Source: Bacillota bacterium
GTDB taxonomy: Bacteria; Bacillota; UBA4882; UBA8346
Reading direction: 5' to 3'
Assembly: GCA_023435225.1 (NCBI GenBank)
Contig: JAEYRX010000023.1
Coordinates: 1-15,020 of the forward strand
DNA length: 15,020 bases
Made by a program: the position numbers and the translations under genes. Under the pieces are notes generated by a model, which was given only the letters and a program-made list of their open reading frames with translations, had not been told where the DNA came from and did not search any database. This document shows, piece by piece, positions 1 to 7,591 of the stretch (the stretch's first letter is position 1; the number at the start of each line of letters is the position of its first letter).

Positions 1-36
1 TTAAAGAGTACCAGTTATTTTATTAACTCGACAAGG

Positions 37-125
37 TGTCCGGATGTGCCGTTATGTTGTCCGGATAATTCCGAAACGCTGTCCGAATGTTTCCGGAATC
101 AGTGTCCGGATGCGGCCGAAATACT
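37..125. repeat. Four TGTCCGGA-type direct repeats
   Basis: Four direct copies of TGTCCGGA/TGTCCGAA begin at 37, 58, 80 and 103, so the spacing is 21, 22 and 23 bases. Three copies carry a second CCG-type half (GCCGTTA, TTCCGAAAC, TTTCCGGAA) about 10 bases later. Regular tandem sites of about 20 bp with an outward TGT are a known arrangement at the ends of IS21-family and other Mu/TnsB-type elements, where they bind the transposase. No transposase gene is complete here, so this may be an isolated element end or an element running off the left edge. It could also be an operator array. The repeats are seen directly; the mobile-element reading is inference. Confidence 0.5.
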
Positions 126-131
126 CAAAGA

Positions 132-278
132 CTAGTCAAAAATATCGGTCACTCCTTTTTCAATTTTATCCAAAGCCGCCTTTGCATGTTCCCCGACTGT
201 TTTGCTAAAAACATCAGAACTTATCTTGCCTGTGGTATCCTTCCTTAAGCATCTAAATTCCCAAAATAAATATATCAT
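132..278 (-). other. 48-codon open frame, possible transposase-tail remnant
   Basis: A short minus-strand frame runs from an ATG at 278 to a TAG at 132. It has no good ribosome binding site. Its N-terminal half contains RKDTTGKISSD, which faintly recalls the basic beta-barrel strand (R-x-V-x-K-x-G-x-I-S) at the C-terminus of Mu/IstA-type transposases. Its C-terminal half (SKTVGEHAKAALDKIEKGV) is a plausible amphipathic helix. The frame stays open a few codons upstream of the ATG and then hits a stop, so it could be the tail of a broken gene. It lies beside the TGTCCGGA repeats, which makes a mobile-element remnant attractive, but the similarity is from memory and weak. Confidence 0.18.
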
Positions 279-510
279 GTTATCACTTTCTGTAAAAGTC
301 GCCTAGAGGATCAAGAAAGAAAACGGAGCCTTCTCCTTTAACTCACGTAATACTTATTAATGGTTTTTATAAACTACAAAGTTGAAAAGGAAATTCTTCG
401 GTCATGGCGAAGTTTTTTTTAGCAAATTAGTAAATCCAACTCATTTTATTTTCATACCCAAATTATTTCTACTTCTATTATCACTTCAAATTCATTTCCC
501 GGGGGTTACC
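279..510. other. Leader region without a recognisable gene
   Basis: This stretch precedes the metallophosphoesterase. A TTG-initiated extension of that gene is open back to 382, but it has no ribosome binding site and encodes a low-complexity hydrophobic run that does not belong to the family. I therefore treat 279-510 as untranslated leader or spacer. I see no confident sigma-A promoter pair and no RNA gene. Confidence 0.35.
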
Positions 511-1284
511 TTGAAAATATTTGCAATTTCCGACATTCATATTGACTATACCGAAAATTTCGACTGGTTAAACAATCTATCAAAGCTTGATTACAAAAAC
601 GACATTTTGATTTTGGGGGGTGATGTTACCGATAACATAACCCTTTTTGAAAAAGTAATGACCGACCTGCGAAGTCGTTTTAATGAAGTTGTTTTTGTGC
701 CTGGTAATCATGATCTTTGGGTCTTTCGTAATCCTATTAAAGATTCCCTCCAAAAATTTGAATTAATTAAAACCAGCGCCCAAAATTGTGGTATCCGAAT
801 GGAACCGTTATATTTCGATACAGTTTTAATTGTTCCTTTATTCGGCTGGTACGATTATTCCTTTGGACAGCCTACTATTGAGACCTATGAAGCTTGGATG
901 GATTATAGCGCCTGCAAATGGCCGGATAACTGGCAAGTTGATAAGATTACCAATTATTTTATTTCAATTAATGAGCCCCGGTTGAAAACTAACAATAGAG
1001 AGAATTTGACTACAATAGTATCATTCTCACACTTTTTACCCCGAATTGATTTGCTGCCATTTTATATTCCTTTGAATAAAAGATACCTCAATCCGGTGTT
1101 GGGCACTTCATTACTGGAGAAACAAATCCGGGATCTAAATCCCGACATTCATGTTTATGGTCACAGCCATGTCAATGTAGAGATTAGAAAAGAACACACC
1201 CTATACATCAATAATGCTTTTGGCTATCCCTATGAATATGGAATCACCGCCAAAAAATTAAAGTGCATTTTGGAAGATGATTAA
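511..1284 (+). CDS. Calcineurin-like metallophosphoesterase
   Basis: This is a 257-residue member of the calcineurin-like metallophosphoesterase superfamily, two-metal hydrolases of phosphoesters. The full metal-ligand set is visible: SDIH (Asp8, His10), GGD (Asp38), GNHD (Asn66, His67), SHF, and GHSH near the C-terminus. I place the start at the TTG at 511, which gives the classic MKIFAISDIH opening and has GGGGG five bases upstream. A frame open from a TTG at 382 would add 43 hydrophobic residues without a ribosome binding site. The stop is followed after two bases by the AGGAGG of the phosphopantetheinyl transferase gene, so the two are cotranscribed. The substrate is unknown. Pairing with the transferase suggests, but does not show, a role in carrier-protein or coenzyme A phosphoester metabolism. 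Confidence 0.85.
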   Translation: MKIFAISDIHIDYTENFDWLNNLSKLDYKNDILILGGDVTDNITLFEKVMTDLRSRFNEVVFVPGNHDLWVFRNPIKDSLQKFELIKTSAQNCGIRMEPLYFDTVLIVPLFGWYDYSFGQPTIETYEAWMDYSACKWPDNWQVDKITNYFISINEPRLKTNNRENLTTIVSFSHFLPRIDLLPFYIPLNKRYLNPVLGTSLLEKQIRDLNPDIHVYGHSHVNVEIRKEHTLYINNAFGYPYEYGITAKKLKCILEDD

Positions 1285-1301
1285 ACAGGAGGAATTAAAA
1301 A

Positions 1302-2051
1302 GTGGATAATCAATCGATTTATATTGCGAAATTAATATTACAAAGACCTAATGAATCTTTCAAGGCGGGTCTTTGCCTTTGTAAATTCTCATTGTTTGCG
1401 AATTACGAAGAAGCAGCCGCTTTTTTGCATCCCCAAGAACGGGAATATTACGAAAAACTTAAGTTTGAAAAACGGATCAAGAGTTATCTTGCCGGTCGGT
1501 TAACCGCCAAAAAAGCAATCGCCGCATACCTAGTGGAGAAAGATTTAACTAAAATTTTAATCCAGTCGGGAATCTTTACGCAACCTATTGTAACCTATGA
1601 TAAAAAACAAAATATTCAAGTAAGTATTAGCCACTCGGATGATTTTGGCGCCGCGGTCGCCTTTCCGGAAGCACACCCAATGGGGATTGATATTGAAAAA
1701 ATCCATCGTGACCAAAATGAAGCGATCGAACGGGAAGTAACCGAATCGGAGATTAAACTTATCAAAGGGTTGCCTTATTCATATGAAACAATGCTTACGC
1801 TTTTATGGACGACAAAGGAAGCGCTCTCCAAGGTACTCAAAACGGGATTGATGACACCGTTTAAGCTATTCGAAATCGCAAAAATCGAGCACCAACAGGA
1901 TAGGATGCTTTCTTTTTATAAAAATTTCGCCCAATATAAAACACTATCATTCTTAATCGGTAACACTGTCTGCTCACTCGTCTATCCGATGAAAACCGAA
2001 TTAGACCTCGATATTACCGCCATAAATGAAAATTTTAGGCAGCTTGACTAA
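1302..2051 (+). CDS. Sfp-type 4'-phosphopantetheinyl transferase
   Basis: This enzyme would transfer the phosphopantetheine arm of coenzyme A to the conserved serine of carrier proteins, converting apo-ACP/PCP to holo form. At 249 residues it has the usual two-lobed Sfp length. Family motifs are present in order: a substrate-contact stretch SISHSDD (residues 108-114), the metal-binding GIDIE (128-132; Asp130, Glu132) and WTTKEA (169-174; Glu173 is the third ligand, Lys172 the conserved lysine). The start is GTG at 1302, set by an AGGAGG at 1287-1292. It lies just downstream of the phosphoesterase and converges on the PKS operon with only 40 bases between stops. It is the obvious activator for the at least four carrier domains encoded opposite, although it is not in their operon. 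Confidence 0.93.
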   Translation: MDNQSIYIAKLILQRPNESFKAGLCLCKFSLFANYEEAAAFLHPQEREYYEKLKFEKRIKSYLAGRLTAKKAIAAYLVEKDLTKILIQSGIFTQPIVTYDKKQNIQVSISHSDDFGAAVAFPEAHPMGIDIEKIHRDQNEAIEREVTESEIKLIKGLPYSYETMLTLLWTTKEALSKVLKTGLMTPFKLFEIAKIEHQQDRMLSFYKNFAQYKTLSFLIGNTVCSLVYPMKTELDLDITAINENFRQLD

Positions 2052-2091
2052 GTTAAAGTTTTACTTTGATGAAGAGAAAACTTATCCGGCA

Positions 2092-3054
2092 TTATATTCG
2101 ATCATTATGAAAAATATCGCCAATTATTTTAATATTTTTAATATCCTGATGAAATGGGGTCATAATCGAGTGACACTGAGATCCCGAATCCTTAGCCAAG
2201 TTTTGCTTTACAAAATTAGTTAGGGTGCTAAAAGGGCCTAAATCGAGATAACAGTTTTCAGTTTTACTTTCAAGTTGGATAATTGTTTTTTCAAACAGTA
2301 TAGGTCTCCGGATAACCTCCCAAAAATGAGTTGGAGTAAGATCTTCAACAAAATCAGCTTTCGTACATGATATGAATGGGATAACCGGCTTTTTATGCCT
2401 AAATGTTGCTAAAAACTCTTTATACTGATTTTCAATTGGATTAATATTCTTGGAATGAAAACCGAACTTTACCGGAAGCGTTAGAAAAATAATCTCTTTC
2501 GTTTTTAAATAATTCTCAACTGTTAATATTTCCTCTTCGAATCCGGAGATGACAAAATGAGAGGAATAATTCACCGCCGCCAGTTCCGAATGTTGGTTGA
2601 GCATGGTAGATTGATAATAGAGATCAGGATGATGAATAACCGCCGTCATCCTTCCGGCTTGACACCATTTCGAAACGAAATCTACTTGCTTTACAATGAA
2701 TTGCATTGATTCTTCTAATGAAATAGCCCCTGCCACCGCTGCTGCAGTAAATTCTCCCAAACTCGTTCCTAAAACACAATCGGGTTCCAACCCATTCTCG
2801 ATAAACACCCGCGCCAATGAGTATTCAACCATAAAAATAGCCGGATGAGTGTATGATATTTGGTCAAAGATTTTACTATTATTATTAGGATTATATAGTT
2901 CATCAATAACTGAAAGTCCGCTAATCTGATATAAAATATCGTTCAATTTGGTCATCCAGTTTCGAAATATCGGGTTTTGTGAATACAATTCCTTTCCCAT
3001 TCCATAATACTGGGAACCTTGTCCGGAGAACATAAAAATAATTCGGTTACCCAT
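2092..3054 (-). CDS. Acyltransferase-like protein, acyl-hydrolase type (AT1)
   Basis: This 320-residue protein has the full FabD/AT fold: FSGQGSQYYGMG at the N-terminus, a nucleophile elbow GTSLGE (Ser98) and a catalytic His200 in GFHS. Two changes matter. The elbow reads GTSLG rather than GHSLG. The arginine that binds the malonate carboxylate (Arg117 in E. coli FabD, 27 residues after the first Gly of the elbow) is Gln123. Loss of that Arg is typical of the PedC-type acyl hydrolases of trans-AT clusters, which remove stalled acyl chains from carrier proteins. The likely role is proofreading, not malonyl loading; a transferase for an uncharged acyl group is the alternative. The start is ATG with GGAGGG seven bases upstream. 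It is the last gene of the operon, 174 bases after the FkbK-type gene, and that gap holds a stub of another AT. Confidence 0.85.
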   Translation of the reverse strand: MGNRIIFMFSGQGSQYYGMGKELYSQNPIFRNWMTKLNDILYQISGLSVIDELYNPNNNSKIFDQISYTHPAIFMVEYSLARVFIENGLEPDCVLGTSLGEFTAAAVAGAISLEESMQFIVKQVDFVSKWCQAGRMTAVIHHPDLYYQSTMLNQHSELAAVNYSSHFVISGFEEEILTVENYLKTKEIIFLTLPVKFGFHSKNINPIENQYKEFLATFRHKKPVIPFISCTKADFVEDLTPTHFWEVIRRPILFEKTIIQLESKTENCYLDLGPFSTLTNFVKQNLAKDSGSQCHSIMTPFHQDIKNIKIIGDIFHNDRI

Positions 3055-3062
3055 TTTCCCTC

Positions 3063-3189
3063 CTAAATGTCATCAGAGACTTCGCAATTATAAAATTTAC
3101 CGGACCTCCGGATATTTTCGCCAAGCGATTGCCCCATCCCTACGTATTGGGACCCTTATCCGCTAAATAATAGAGCTACTTTTTTTCAT
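3063..3189 (-). pseudogene. Relic of an acyltransferase 5' end
   Basis: Translated on the minus strand, the frame from 3179 reads VALLFSG, stop, GSQYVGMGQSLGEN, the signature N-terminus of an AT (compare LLFPGQGSHFVGMGQ in AT2). The Gln codon of GQGS has become TAA at 3156-3158. A GGAGG followed by an ATG at 3187-3189 precedes it, but a run of seven A residues puts that ATG one base out of frame; six A residues would give MKKVALLFSG. Similarity ends after about 25 codons, and the frame closes at a TAG that overlaps the ribosome binding site of AT1. This looks like the remains of a duplicated or replaced AT gene. It accounts for most of the otherwise empty 174-base gap. Confidence 0.7.
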
Positions 3190-3228
3190 TCCATTCTACC
3201 TCCGTATTTATCAAAACTAACGGCAATG

Positions 3229-4080
3229 CTAATTTTGATAGGAATAAAATCCCTGCCCGCTCTTTCTTCCATATAAACCGGCATCCACCATTTTCCGTAA
3301 TAACGGACAACACCGGAACTTCGGATCTTGATAGTTTTCATATAAAACGTCAAGCGAATCAACAACCGTATCCAAACCGATTAAATCGGCGGTCTCCAAA
3401 GGCCCCATTTTATGGCCATAACATTTTTTAAATACTTCATCCACTTCTTGCGGTGAAGCAACTTGGTCTTGAACCACAAAAGCGGCTTCATTCATAAACA
3501 GATGCGAAATACGGTTGGATACGAAACCGGGTAAATCATTGACCAGAATCATTTCTTTCCCCATTGATTCCAGTAATTTTTTTACGGTTTCGATGGTTTC
3601 CTTGGTTGTATAAAATCCGCGAATGGTTTCAACAGCCGCCATTAAGGGCACCGGATTCATGAAATGGGTTCCGATTACCTGTTGGGGGCGCTTGGTAAGG
3701 GCTCCTATTCGAGTGATCGGAATACAAGAAGTATTTACCAAGAAGACGCAATGTTGCGGGCAGATATTGTCGATTTTTTCATATACCGTTTTTTTTGTTT
3801 CCCATTTCTCGGAGACATTTTCAATTACATAATCCACTTCCCGTAAACGCTGATAATCGGTGGTGAATTCTATTTTTTCCAAAACCTGCTCCGGAGTTGG
3901 CAGATCTTTATTTTTATTAAAAAAAGCTTGGAATCGTACATTGTTATAAATCTCATCGGAGGCCTTTTTTAAAATATCCTCAAGAATATCAACTAGGATC
4001 ACTTGGTATCCCGACTGGCCCAGGCTTTGGGCTACTCCTCTTCCCATTACTCCTCCGCCGATAACTCCAACTTTCTTCAT
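3229..4080 (-). CDS. FkbK-type 3-hydroxyacyl-CoA/ACP dehydrogenase
   Basis: This is an NAD-dependent dehydrogenase of the 3-hydroxybutyryl-CoA dehydrogenase family, 283 residues from the chosen start. It has a Rossmann motif GGGVMGRG near the N-terminus, the catalytic-His segment THFMNPVP, and the C-terminal helical domain with the GPLETADLIGLD signature. In this context it corresponds to FkbK/OzmG-type enzymes, which oxidise the hydroxyl of glyceryl-ACP on the way to hydroxymalonyl-ACP. I prefer the ATG at 4080 because GGAG lies eight bases upstream; a GTG at 4089 overlaps that site and would add three residues. It follows AT2 by 21 bases. In isolation it could be read as a fatty-acid or butanoate enzyme, but the FkbH/FkbI/FkbJ neighbours argue for the extender-unit role. 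Confidence 0.88.
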   Translation of the reverse strand: MKKVGVIGGGVMGRGVAQSLGQSGYQVILVDILEDILKKASDEIYNNVRFQAFFNKNKDLPTPEQVLEKIEFTTDYQRLREVDYVIENVSEKWETKKTVYEKIDNICPQHCVFLVNTSCIPITRIGALTKRPQQVIGTHFMNPVPLMAAVETIRGFYTTKETIETVKKLLESMGKEMILVNDLPGFVSNRISHLFMNEAAFVVQDQVASPQEVDEVFKKCYGHKMGPLETADLIGLDTVVDSLDVLYENYQDPKFRCCPLLRKMVDAGLYGRKSGQGFYSYQN

Positions 4081-4101
4081 CGTAATCACTCCATTCTCAA
4101 T

Positions 4102-5043
4102 TTAGATTGTGGACAACATTTGCGCAATATTTTGCCTGTTTTCTTTGCTGTTGCAAGATATTGTAGTACCATTTTTGATAAAAGTTTTTAATAAACTTGC
4201 CAAAACAGCTTGGGGACCGATCTCGATGAAGGTTGTAACCCCTTGCTGTTCCATATACCGAATAGTACCTAACCATTGAACCGGATTGGTCAATTGCAAT
4301 TTTAGTTTGGATAGAATACTAGCCTGGTCTCCATAAGGTTTCGCGTCGACATTGGCTATTACGGGCCATTTTAAATCGTTAAGCTTACATTTCTTAAGTT
4401 CCACTTCCAATTGCTCCGCCACCTCTTTCATCAAAAGGCTATGAATCGGGGGGGCAGTCAATATTGGTGAAATTTTAGCCCCTTTTTCCATAAGGCGATC
4501 CTCTACTTGCATTACCGCATCTTGATATCCGGAAACAGCAATTTGGTCCGGTGCATTGTAGCAAGAAATCGCCACATATTGACCACTGTCGTTAACCTTT
4601 TTACATTCGATTTCCGCGGTATTAACGTCAATTCCTTCAATAATTGTCATCGAGCCTTCTCCTTTATCAGCAAGCGCTTGAGCTAAAATTCCCCGTCGGT
4701 GAATGACTCTTAAAGCATCTGCAAAACTTAATGCTCCTGAAGAAGTTAAAGCGGCAAATTCCCCCAAACTATGCCCTGCCGAGAATTGAGGTTCGACTCC
4801 GATCTCTTGCATATAAACCTTGAAGAGAGCTATACAAACGATGTATAGTCCGGGAAACATATTCTCCATGCTATTCAATTCCAATAAATTACCGGAAAAA
4901 CAAATCTTCTTGATGTCAAATCCCAAAACATCATTCGCTTCTTCAAATACTGCTTTGGCTACTGCATAATCATTATAAATATCTTGGCCCATCCCTACAA
5001 AATGGGATCCTTGTCCCGGGAATAACAATGCGATTTTAATCAT
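4102..5043 (-). CDS. Trans-acting malonyl-type acyltransferase (AT2)
   Basis: This is a free-standing acyltransferase of 313 residues that supplies extender units to PKS modules lacking their own AT. Features: LLFPGQGSHFVGMGQ at residues 6-20, the elbow GHSLGE with nucleophile Ser92, the carboxylate-binding Arg117, and His201 in APPIHS. Retention of the Arg means the substrate carries a free carboxylate, that is malonyl or a 2-substituted malonyl unit. The motif before the catalytic His (APPIHS) differs from common malonyl (AFHS) and methylmalonyl (ASH) versions. The gene sits inside the hydroxymalonyl-ACP cassette, between the FkbH- and FkbK-type genes, so it may load hydroxymalonyl from the small ACP, as proposed for the AT of the zwittermicin pathway. 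With the AT-ER broken, it may also have to serve as the general malonyl supplier. The start is ATG with AAGGAG upstream. Confidence 0.9.
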   Translation of the reverse strand: MIKIALLFPGQGSHFVGMGQDIYNDYAVAKAVFEEANDVLGFDIKKICFSGNLLELNSMENMFPGLYIVCIALFKVYMQEIGVEPQFSAGHSLGEFAALTSSGALSFADALRVIHRRGILAQALADKGEGSMTIIEGIDVNTAEIECKKVNDSGQYVAISCYNAPDQIAVSGYQDAVMQVEDRLMEKGAKISPILTAPPIHSLLMKEVAEQLEVELKKCKLNDLKWPVIANVDAKPYGDQASILSKLKLQLTNPVQWLGTIRYMEQQGVTTFIEIGPQAVLASLLKTFIKNGTTISCNSKENRQNIAQMLSTI

Positions 5044-5079
5044 TACGGTTCTCCTTTTGTTATAAATAATCGAAGTTCA

Positions 5080-6132
5080 TCATTTTGACTTAACTTCTTC
5101 CAAAATATTTACTTTTACATAGTTCGGAAAAGGTTGAATCTGGGAGAGATCATTTTCTAAAATGGCGACTCCATTATTGGTTTGGATTTCCTTAAAACCG
5201 GCAAACGAGTATGTAACAAGCATCATCCGATTGTGATCGTTGGGAACAAACTCCGCCTGTAAGCGCTTATTGGCTACCTTGGCTTTATTCATAATATAGT
5301 TGAGCATTATTGTGCCGACTCCCCTTGACATCACCCGGCAAGACATTAATAATAATTTAATAGTCCAAATTTGGTCAAGGCATTCAATAAGTATCAGGCC
5401 AATTTTACCATAGGCGCCGTATTTATCGTCAAGAGTGGCCATAAATAATTTATGCCGATCGGACTGCCGAAAACTGTTGAGTTCTTCATAAGAATAGGTA
5501 TACCCGGTGGAATTAAGTTGGTGAGTTCTCACTGTAAGCTCTTCAGCACGTTCGAGATCGCCTTCCCGAGCCGGAGCTATCGTAAATACCATATCCAATG
5601 ACGCCAGGAAATCTTCCGCCGGACCTTCAAACTTCTCTTCGTCGGTGTTCCTTTCAATGTCATGCATGTACATTAACCGGCGGTTCTTTGAATCTTCGGT
5701 GATAAAACGGGGAAACATTTCCGGCATGTCTAACAAATGTTCCAGATTGGCGGAATCGATACAAAGCGTTTGGGGATTTTCAAAATTGACTTCATCTCTC
5801 TCAAACGCTTGGTCATCGATAAAGGCTAAAGTGTCAATTCCTATGTTGATTGATTTTGCAATTTTTTTGACAGAAACTGATTTTGGATCCCAATTAATTT
5901 GTGGATACAAAAAATATTCATGCAATCCCAGTTCACGTAATTTTGACATAGCTAAATCATGATCATTCTTACTGGCAACCGATTGCAATATTCCCCGCTG
6001 ATCTAATGTATCAATAATTTCCTTGATTCCATCACGCAATGTTACATTGCTACCCTCAATTAAAACCCCACTCCAAATCGTATTGTCCAGGTCCCAAATT
6101 ACGCATTTAATCTTTCTTTCTTTATGCTCCAC
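5080..6132 (-). CDS. FkbH-type glyceryl-ACP synthase (HAD superfamily)
   Basis: FkbH-family proteins take 1,3-bisphosphoglycerate, dephosphorylate it and pass the glyceryl group to an ACP, the first step to hydroxymalonyl/methoxymalonyl-ACP extender units. The 350-residue protein has the HAD nucleophile motif DLDNTIW (Asp14, Asp16), the second acidic site FIDDQAFERDEV (106-115), and an acetyltransferase-like C-terminal half with YGAYGKIG and SCRVMSRGVG. Cys265 in the latter is the expected acyl-carrying cysteine. The start is GTG at 6132, set by AAGGAGGG eight bases upstream. It lies 24 bases downstream of the FkbI-type gene. Length and motifs look intact, with no sign of decay. Confidence 0.93.
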   Translation of the reverse strand: MEHKERKIKCVIWDLDNTIWSGVLIEGSNVTLRDGIKEIIDTLDQRGILQSVASKNDHDLAMSKLRELGLHEYFLYPQINWDPKSVSVKKIAKSINIGIDTLAFIDDQAFERDEVNFENPQTLCIDSANLEHLLDMPEMFPRFITEDSKNRRLMYMHDIERNTDEEKFEGPAEDFLASLDMVFTIAPAREGDLERAEELTVRTHQLNSTGYTYSYEELNSFRQSDRHKLFMATLDDKYGAYGKIGLILIECLDQIWTIKLLLMSCRVMSRGVGTIMLNYIMNKAKVANKRLQAEFVPNDHNRMMLVTYSFAGFKEIQTNNGVAILENDLSQIQPFPNYVKVNILEEVKSK

Positions 6133-6156
6133 CGATCATTCCCTCCTTGTATCCAA

Positions 6157-7287
6157 TTAAGTTAAAGTTCTAAAGGCATTGGTGGCAATAAGGATTTCAT
6201 GCATTTGAGTAGTTCCTTCGATGATTTCCATTATTTTTGCATCCCGGTAGAAACGTTCAACCAGGAATTCGCCGCTACAACCGTTGGCCCCATGAATCTG
6301 AATCGCATCACTGGTGATTTTTTGCAGCATTGTTGTCGTAAAATATTTAGCATTCCAGGTTTCCATGATGGAATCCGGCTCACCATGATCCTTTAAAATC
6401 CCCGCATTGTAGCAAAGGAGTCTTCCAGCCTCAATGTTAACAACCATTTCGGTAATCATTTTTTGTATTAACTGGTGTTGGCGTAAAGGTTCACCGAACT
6501 GTTTGCGCTTTCTGGTATATTGTAAACATTCTTCCAGACAAGCTTGGCCAAGCCCTACGGCGCCGCAAGCGATTGAATAACGGCCATAATCTAAGGAATT
6601 AAGGGCCACATAGGATAAGCCAAACCCCGGATTTCCGATCAGATTTGCCTTTGGTATACGGCACTCTTGAAAAATCAATTCAGCAGTTCCGGATGCCCTG
6701 CATCCTATGAGTCCGGACATTGGTTTAATCGAAAGTCCGGGACGGTTTTTTTCAACTAAAAAAGCGGTGGGTTTCCCATCCAGTTTTGCGATTACTAAAA
6801 AGACATCAGCGATCTGGCCAAAGGTAATCCATTTTTTTCTGCCATTAATAACATACTCATCATCAGTTAAAATTACATTAGTTTCAATACTTTTAGCATC
6901 ACTTCCGACATTGGGCTCAGTTAAGGCAAAAGCTCCAATGGCATTTCCAACCGCCAACTTCTTTAGCCAAAAATCACGTTGCTCCTCGGTCCCCCATTTT
7001 TGGACGGCAATCATCAACATGCCATGAACCGTTAAAAGGCTTCTGACCGAAGAGCAACCCCGACCAATCTCTTCGTTTAGAATGGCGTGTTCGAACATAC
7101 TTAAACCTCTGCCACCGAATTCCGGTGGAAGTAAAGTACCCAGGTATCCTTTTTGGGATATTTTCTGAATAATCTCTAATGGAAACTTTTGATTCCGATC
7201 ATATTCCGATGCATGGGGAATGATCTCTTCATCAACGAAAGCTCGAACTTCATTTTGAAGTGATTGTTGTTCATTGGTTAATTCCAT
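6157..7287 (-). CDS. FkbI-type acyl-CoA/ACP dehydrogenase
   Basis: This is a flavin-dependent dehydrogenase of the acyl-CoA dehydrogenase family, 376 residues, normal length. It shows the FAD/substrate segment FALTEPNVGSD (120-130), the arginine-rich QYTRKRKQFGEPL (256-268), and the catalytic base Glu357 in EIIEGTTQ. In the hydroxymalonyl/methoxymalonyl-ACP pathway this enzyme cooperates with the FkbK type to oxidise glyceryl-ACP. The ribosome binding site AAAGGAGG overlaps the stop codon of the upstream ACP gene, so translation is probably coupled to that of its ACP partner. Sequence alone would also fit a short-chain acyl-CoA dehydrogenase; the position directly between the ACP and FkbH genes decides the call. 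Confidence 0.9.
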   Translation of the reverse strand: MELTNEQQSLQNEVRAFVDEEIIPHASEYDRNQKFPLEIIQKISQKGYLGTLLPPEFGGRGLSMFEHAILNEEIGRGCSSVRSLLTVHGMLMIAVQKWGTEEQRDFWLKKLAVGNAIGAFALTEPNVGSDAKSIETNVILTDDEYVINGRKKWITFGQIADVFLVIAKLDGKPTAFLVEKNRPGLSIKPMSGLIGCRASGTAELIFQECRIPKANLIGNPGFGLSYVALNSLDYGRYSIACGAVGLGQACLEECLQYTRKRKQFGEPLRQHQLIQKMITEMVVNIEAGRLLCYNAGILKDHGEPDSIMETWNAKYFTTTMLQKITSDAIQIHGANGCSGEFLVERFYRDAKIMEIIEGTTQMHEILIATNAFRTLT

Positions 7288-7299
7288 GACATCCTCCTT

Positions 7300-7545
7300 T
7301 CATGCGGAAACAACCGTTTTGTTTTCAATTAAGCGAATAATGCTGTTGATGGTCCGGAAGTTTTCGAGGTTTAAATCTTTGGTTTCAATTCTGACGGCAA
7401 ATTCTTTTTCGAGAAACATCACCAGTTGCATTGCAAATAGTGAATTTACAAATCCCAAACTGAACATATCCTCGTCATTTTGCAATTCATGCTTGCGAAA
7501 ATATTTGGCTAAAAATCCTTTGACTTTCACTTCTATCTCTGACAT
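7300..7545 (-). CDS. FkbJ-type acyl carrier protein
   Basis: This 81-residue carrier protein has its phosphopantetheine serine at Ser35 in GFVNSLFAMQ. The V/N before the serine, in place of the usual D-S-L, and the opening FRKHELQNDEDMFSLG are typical of the discrete ACPs that carry glyceryl through hydroxymalonyl units (FkbJ, OzmE, ZmaD types). It is the substrate platform for FkbH and both dehydrogenases and the donor for a trans-AT. The start is ATG with GAGGAG seven bases upstream. It follows the broken AT-ER by 46 bases. A truncated copy of a very similar ACP N-terminus lies at 10529-10630. Confidence 0.92.
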   Translation of the reverse strand: MSEIEVKVKGFLAKYFRKHELQNDEDMFSLGFVNSLFAMQLVMFLEKEFAVRIETKDLNLENFRTINSIIRLIENKTVVSA

Positions 7546-7591
7546 TTACCTATCTCCTCTTCATTATTTTTAGATCACTGATCTTCCTTTG

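Noticed and set aside
382..510. N-terminal extension of the metallophosphoesterase from a TTG at 382, with a signal-like hydrophobic run
   Set aside because: There is no ribosome binding site, the start codon is weak, and the family normally begins right at the MKIFAISDIH strand, which has its own TTG and a GGGGG upstream at 511.
2056..2083. Possible bidirectional terminator between the convergent genes (AAGTTTT ... AAAACTT)
   Set aside because: The stem is only seven A/T-rich pairs with a 14-base loop and no clear U-tract; it is too weak to call.
2026..2223. Plus-strand 65-codon frame overlapping the ends of two genes
   Set aside because: It lies mostly inside the C-terminal coding region of AT1 on the other strand, overlaps the transferase end, and has no ribosome binding site or recognisable motif.
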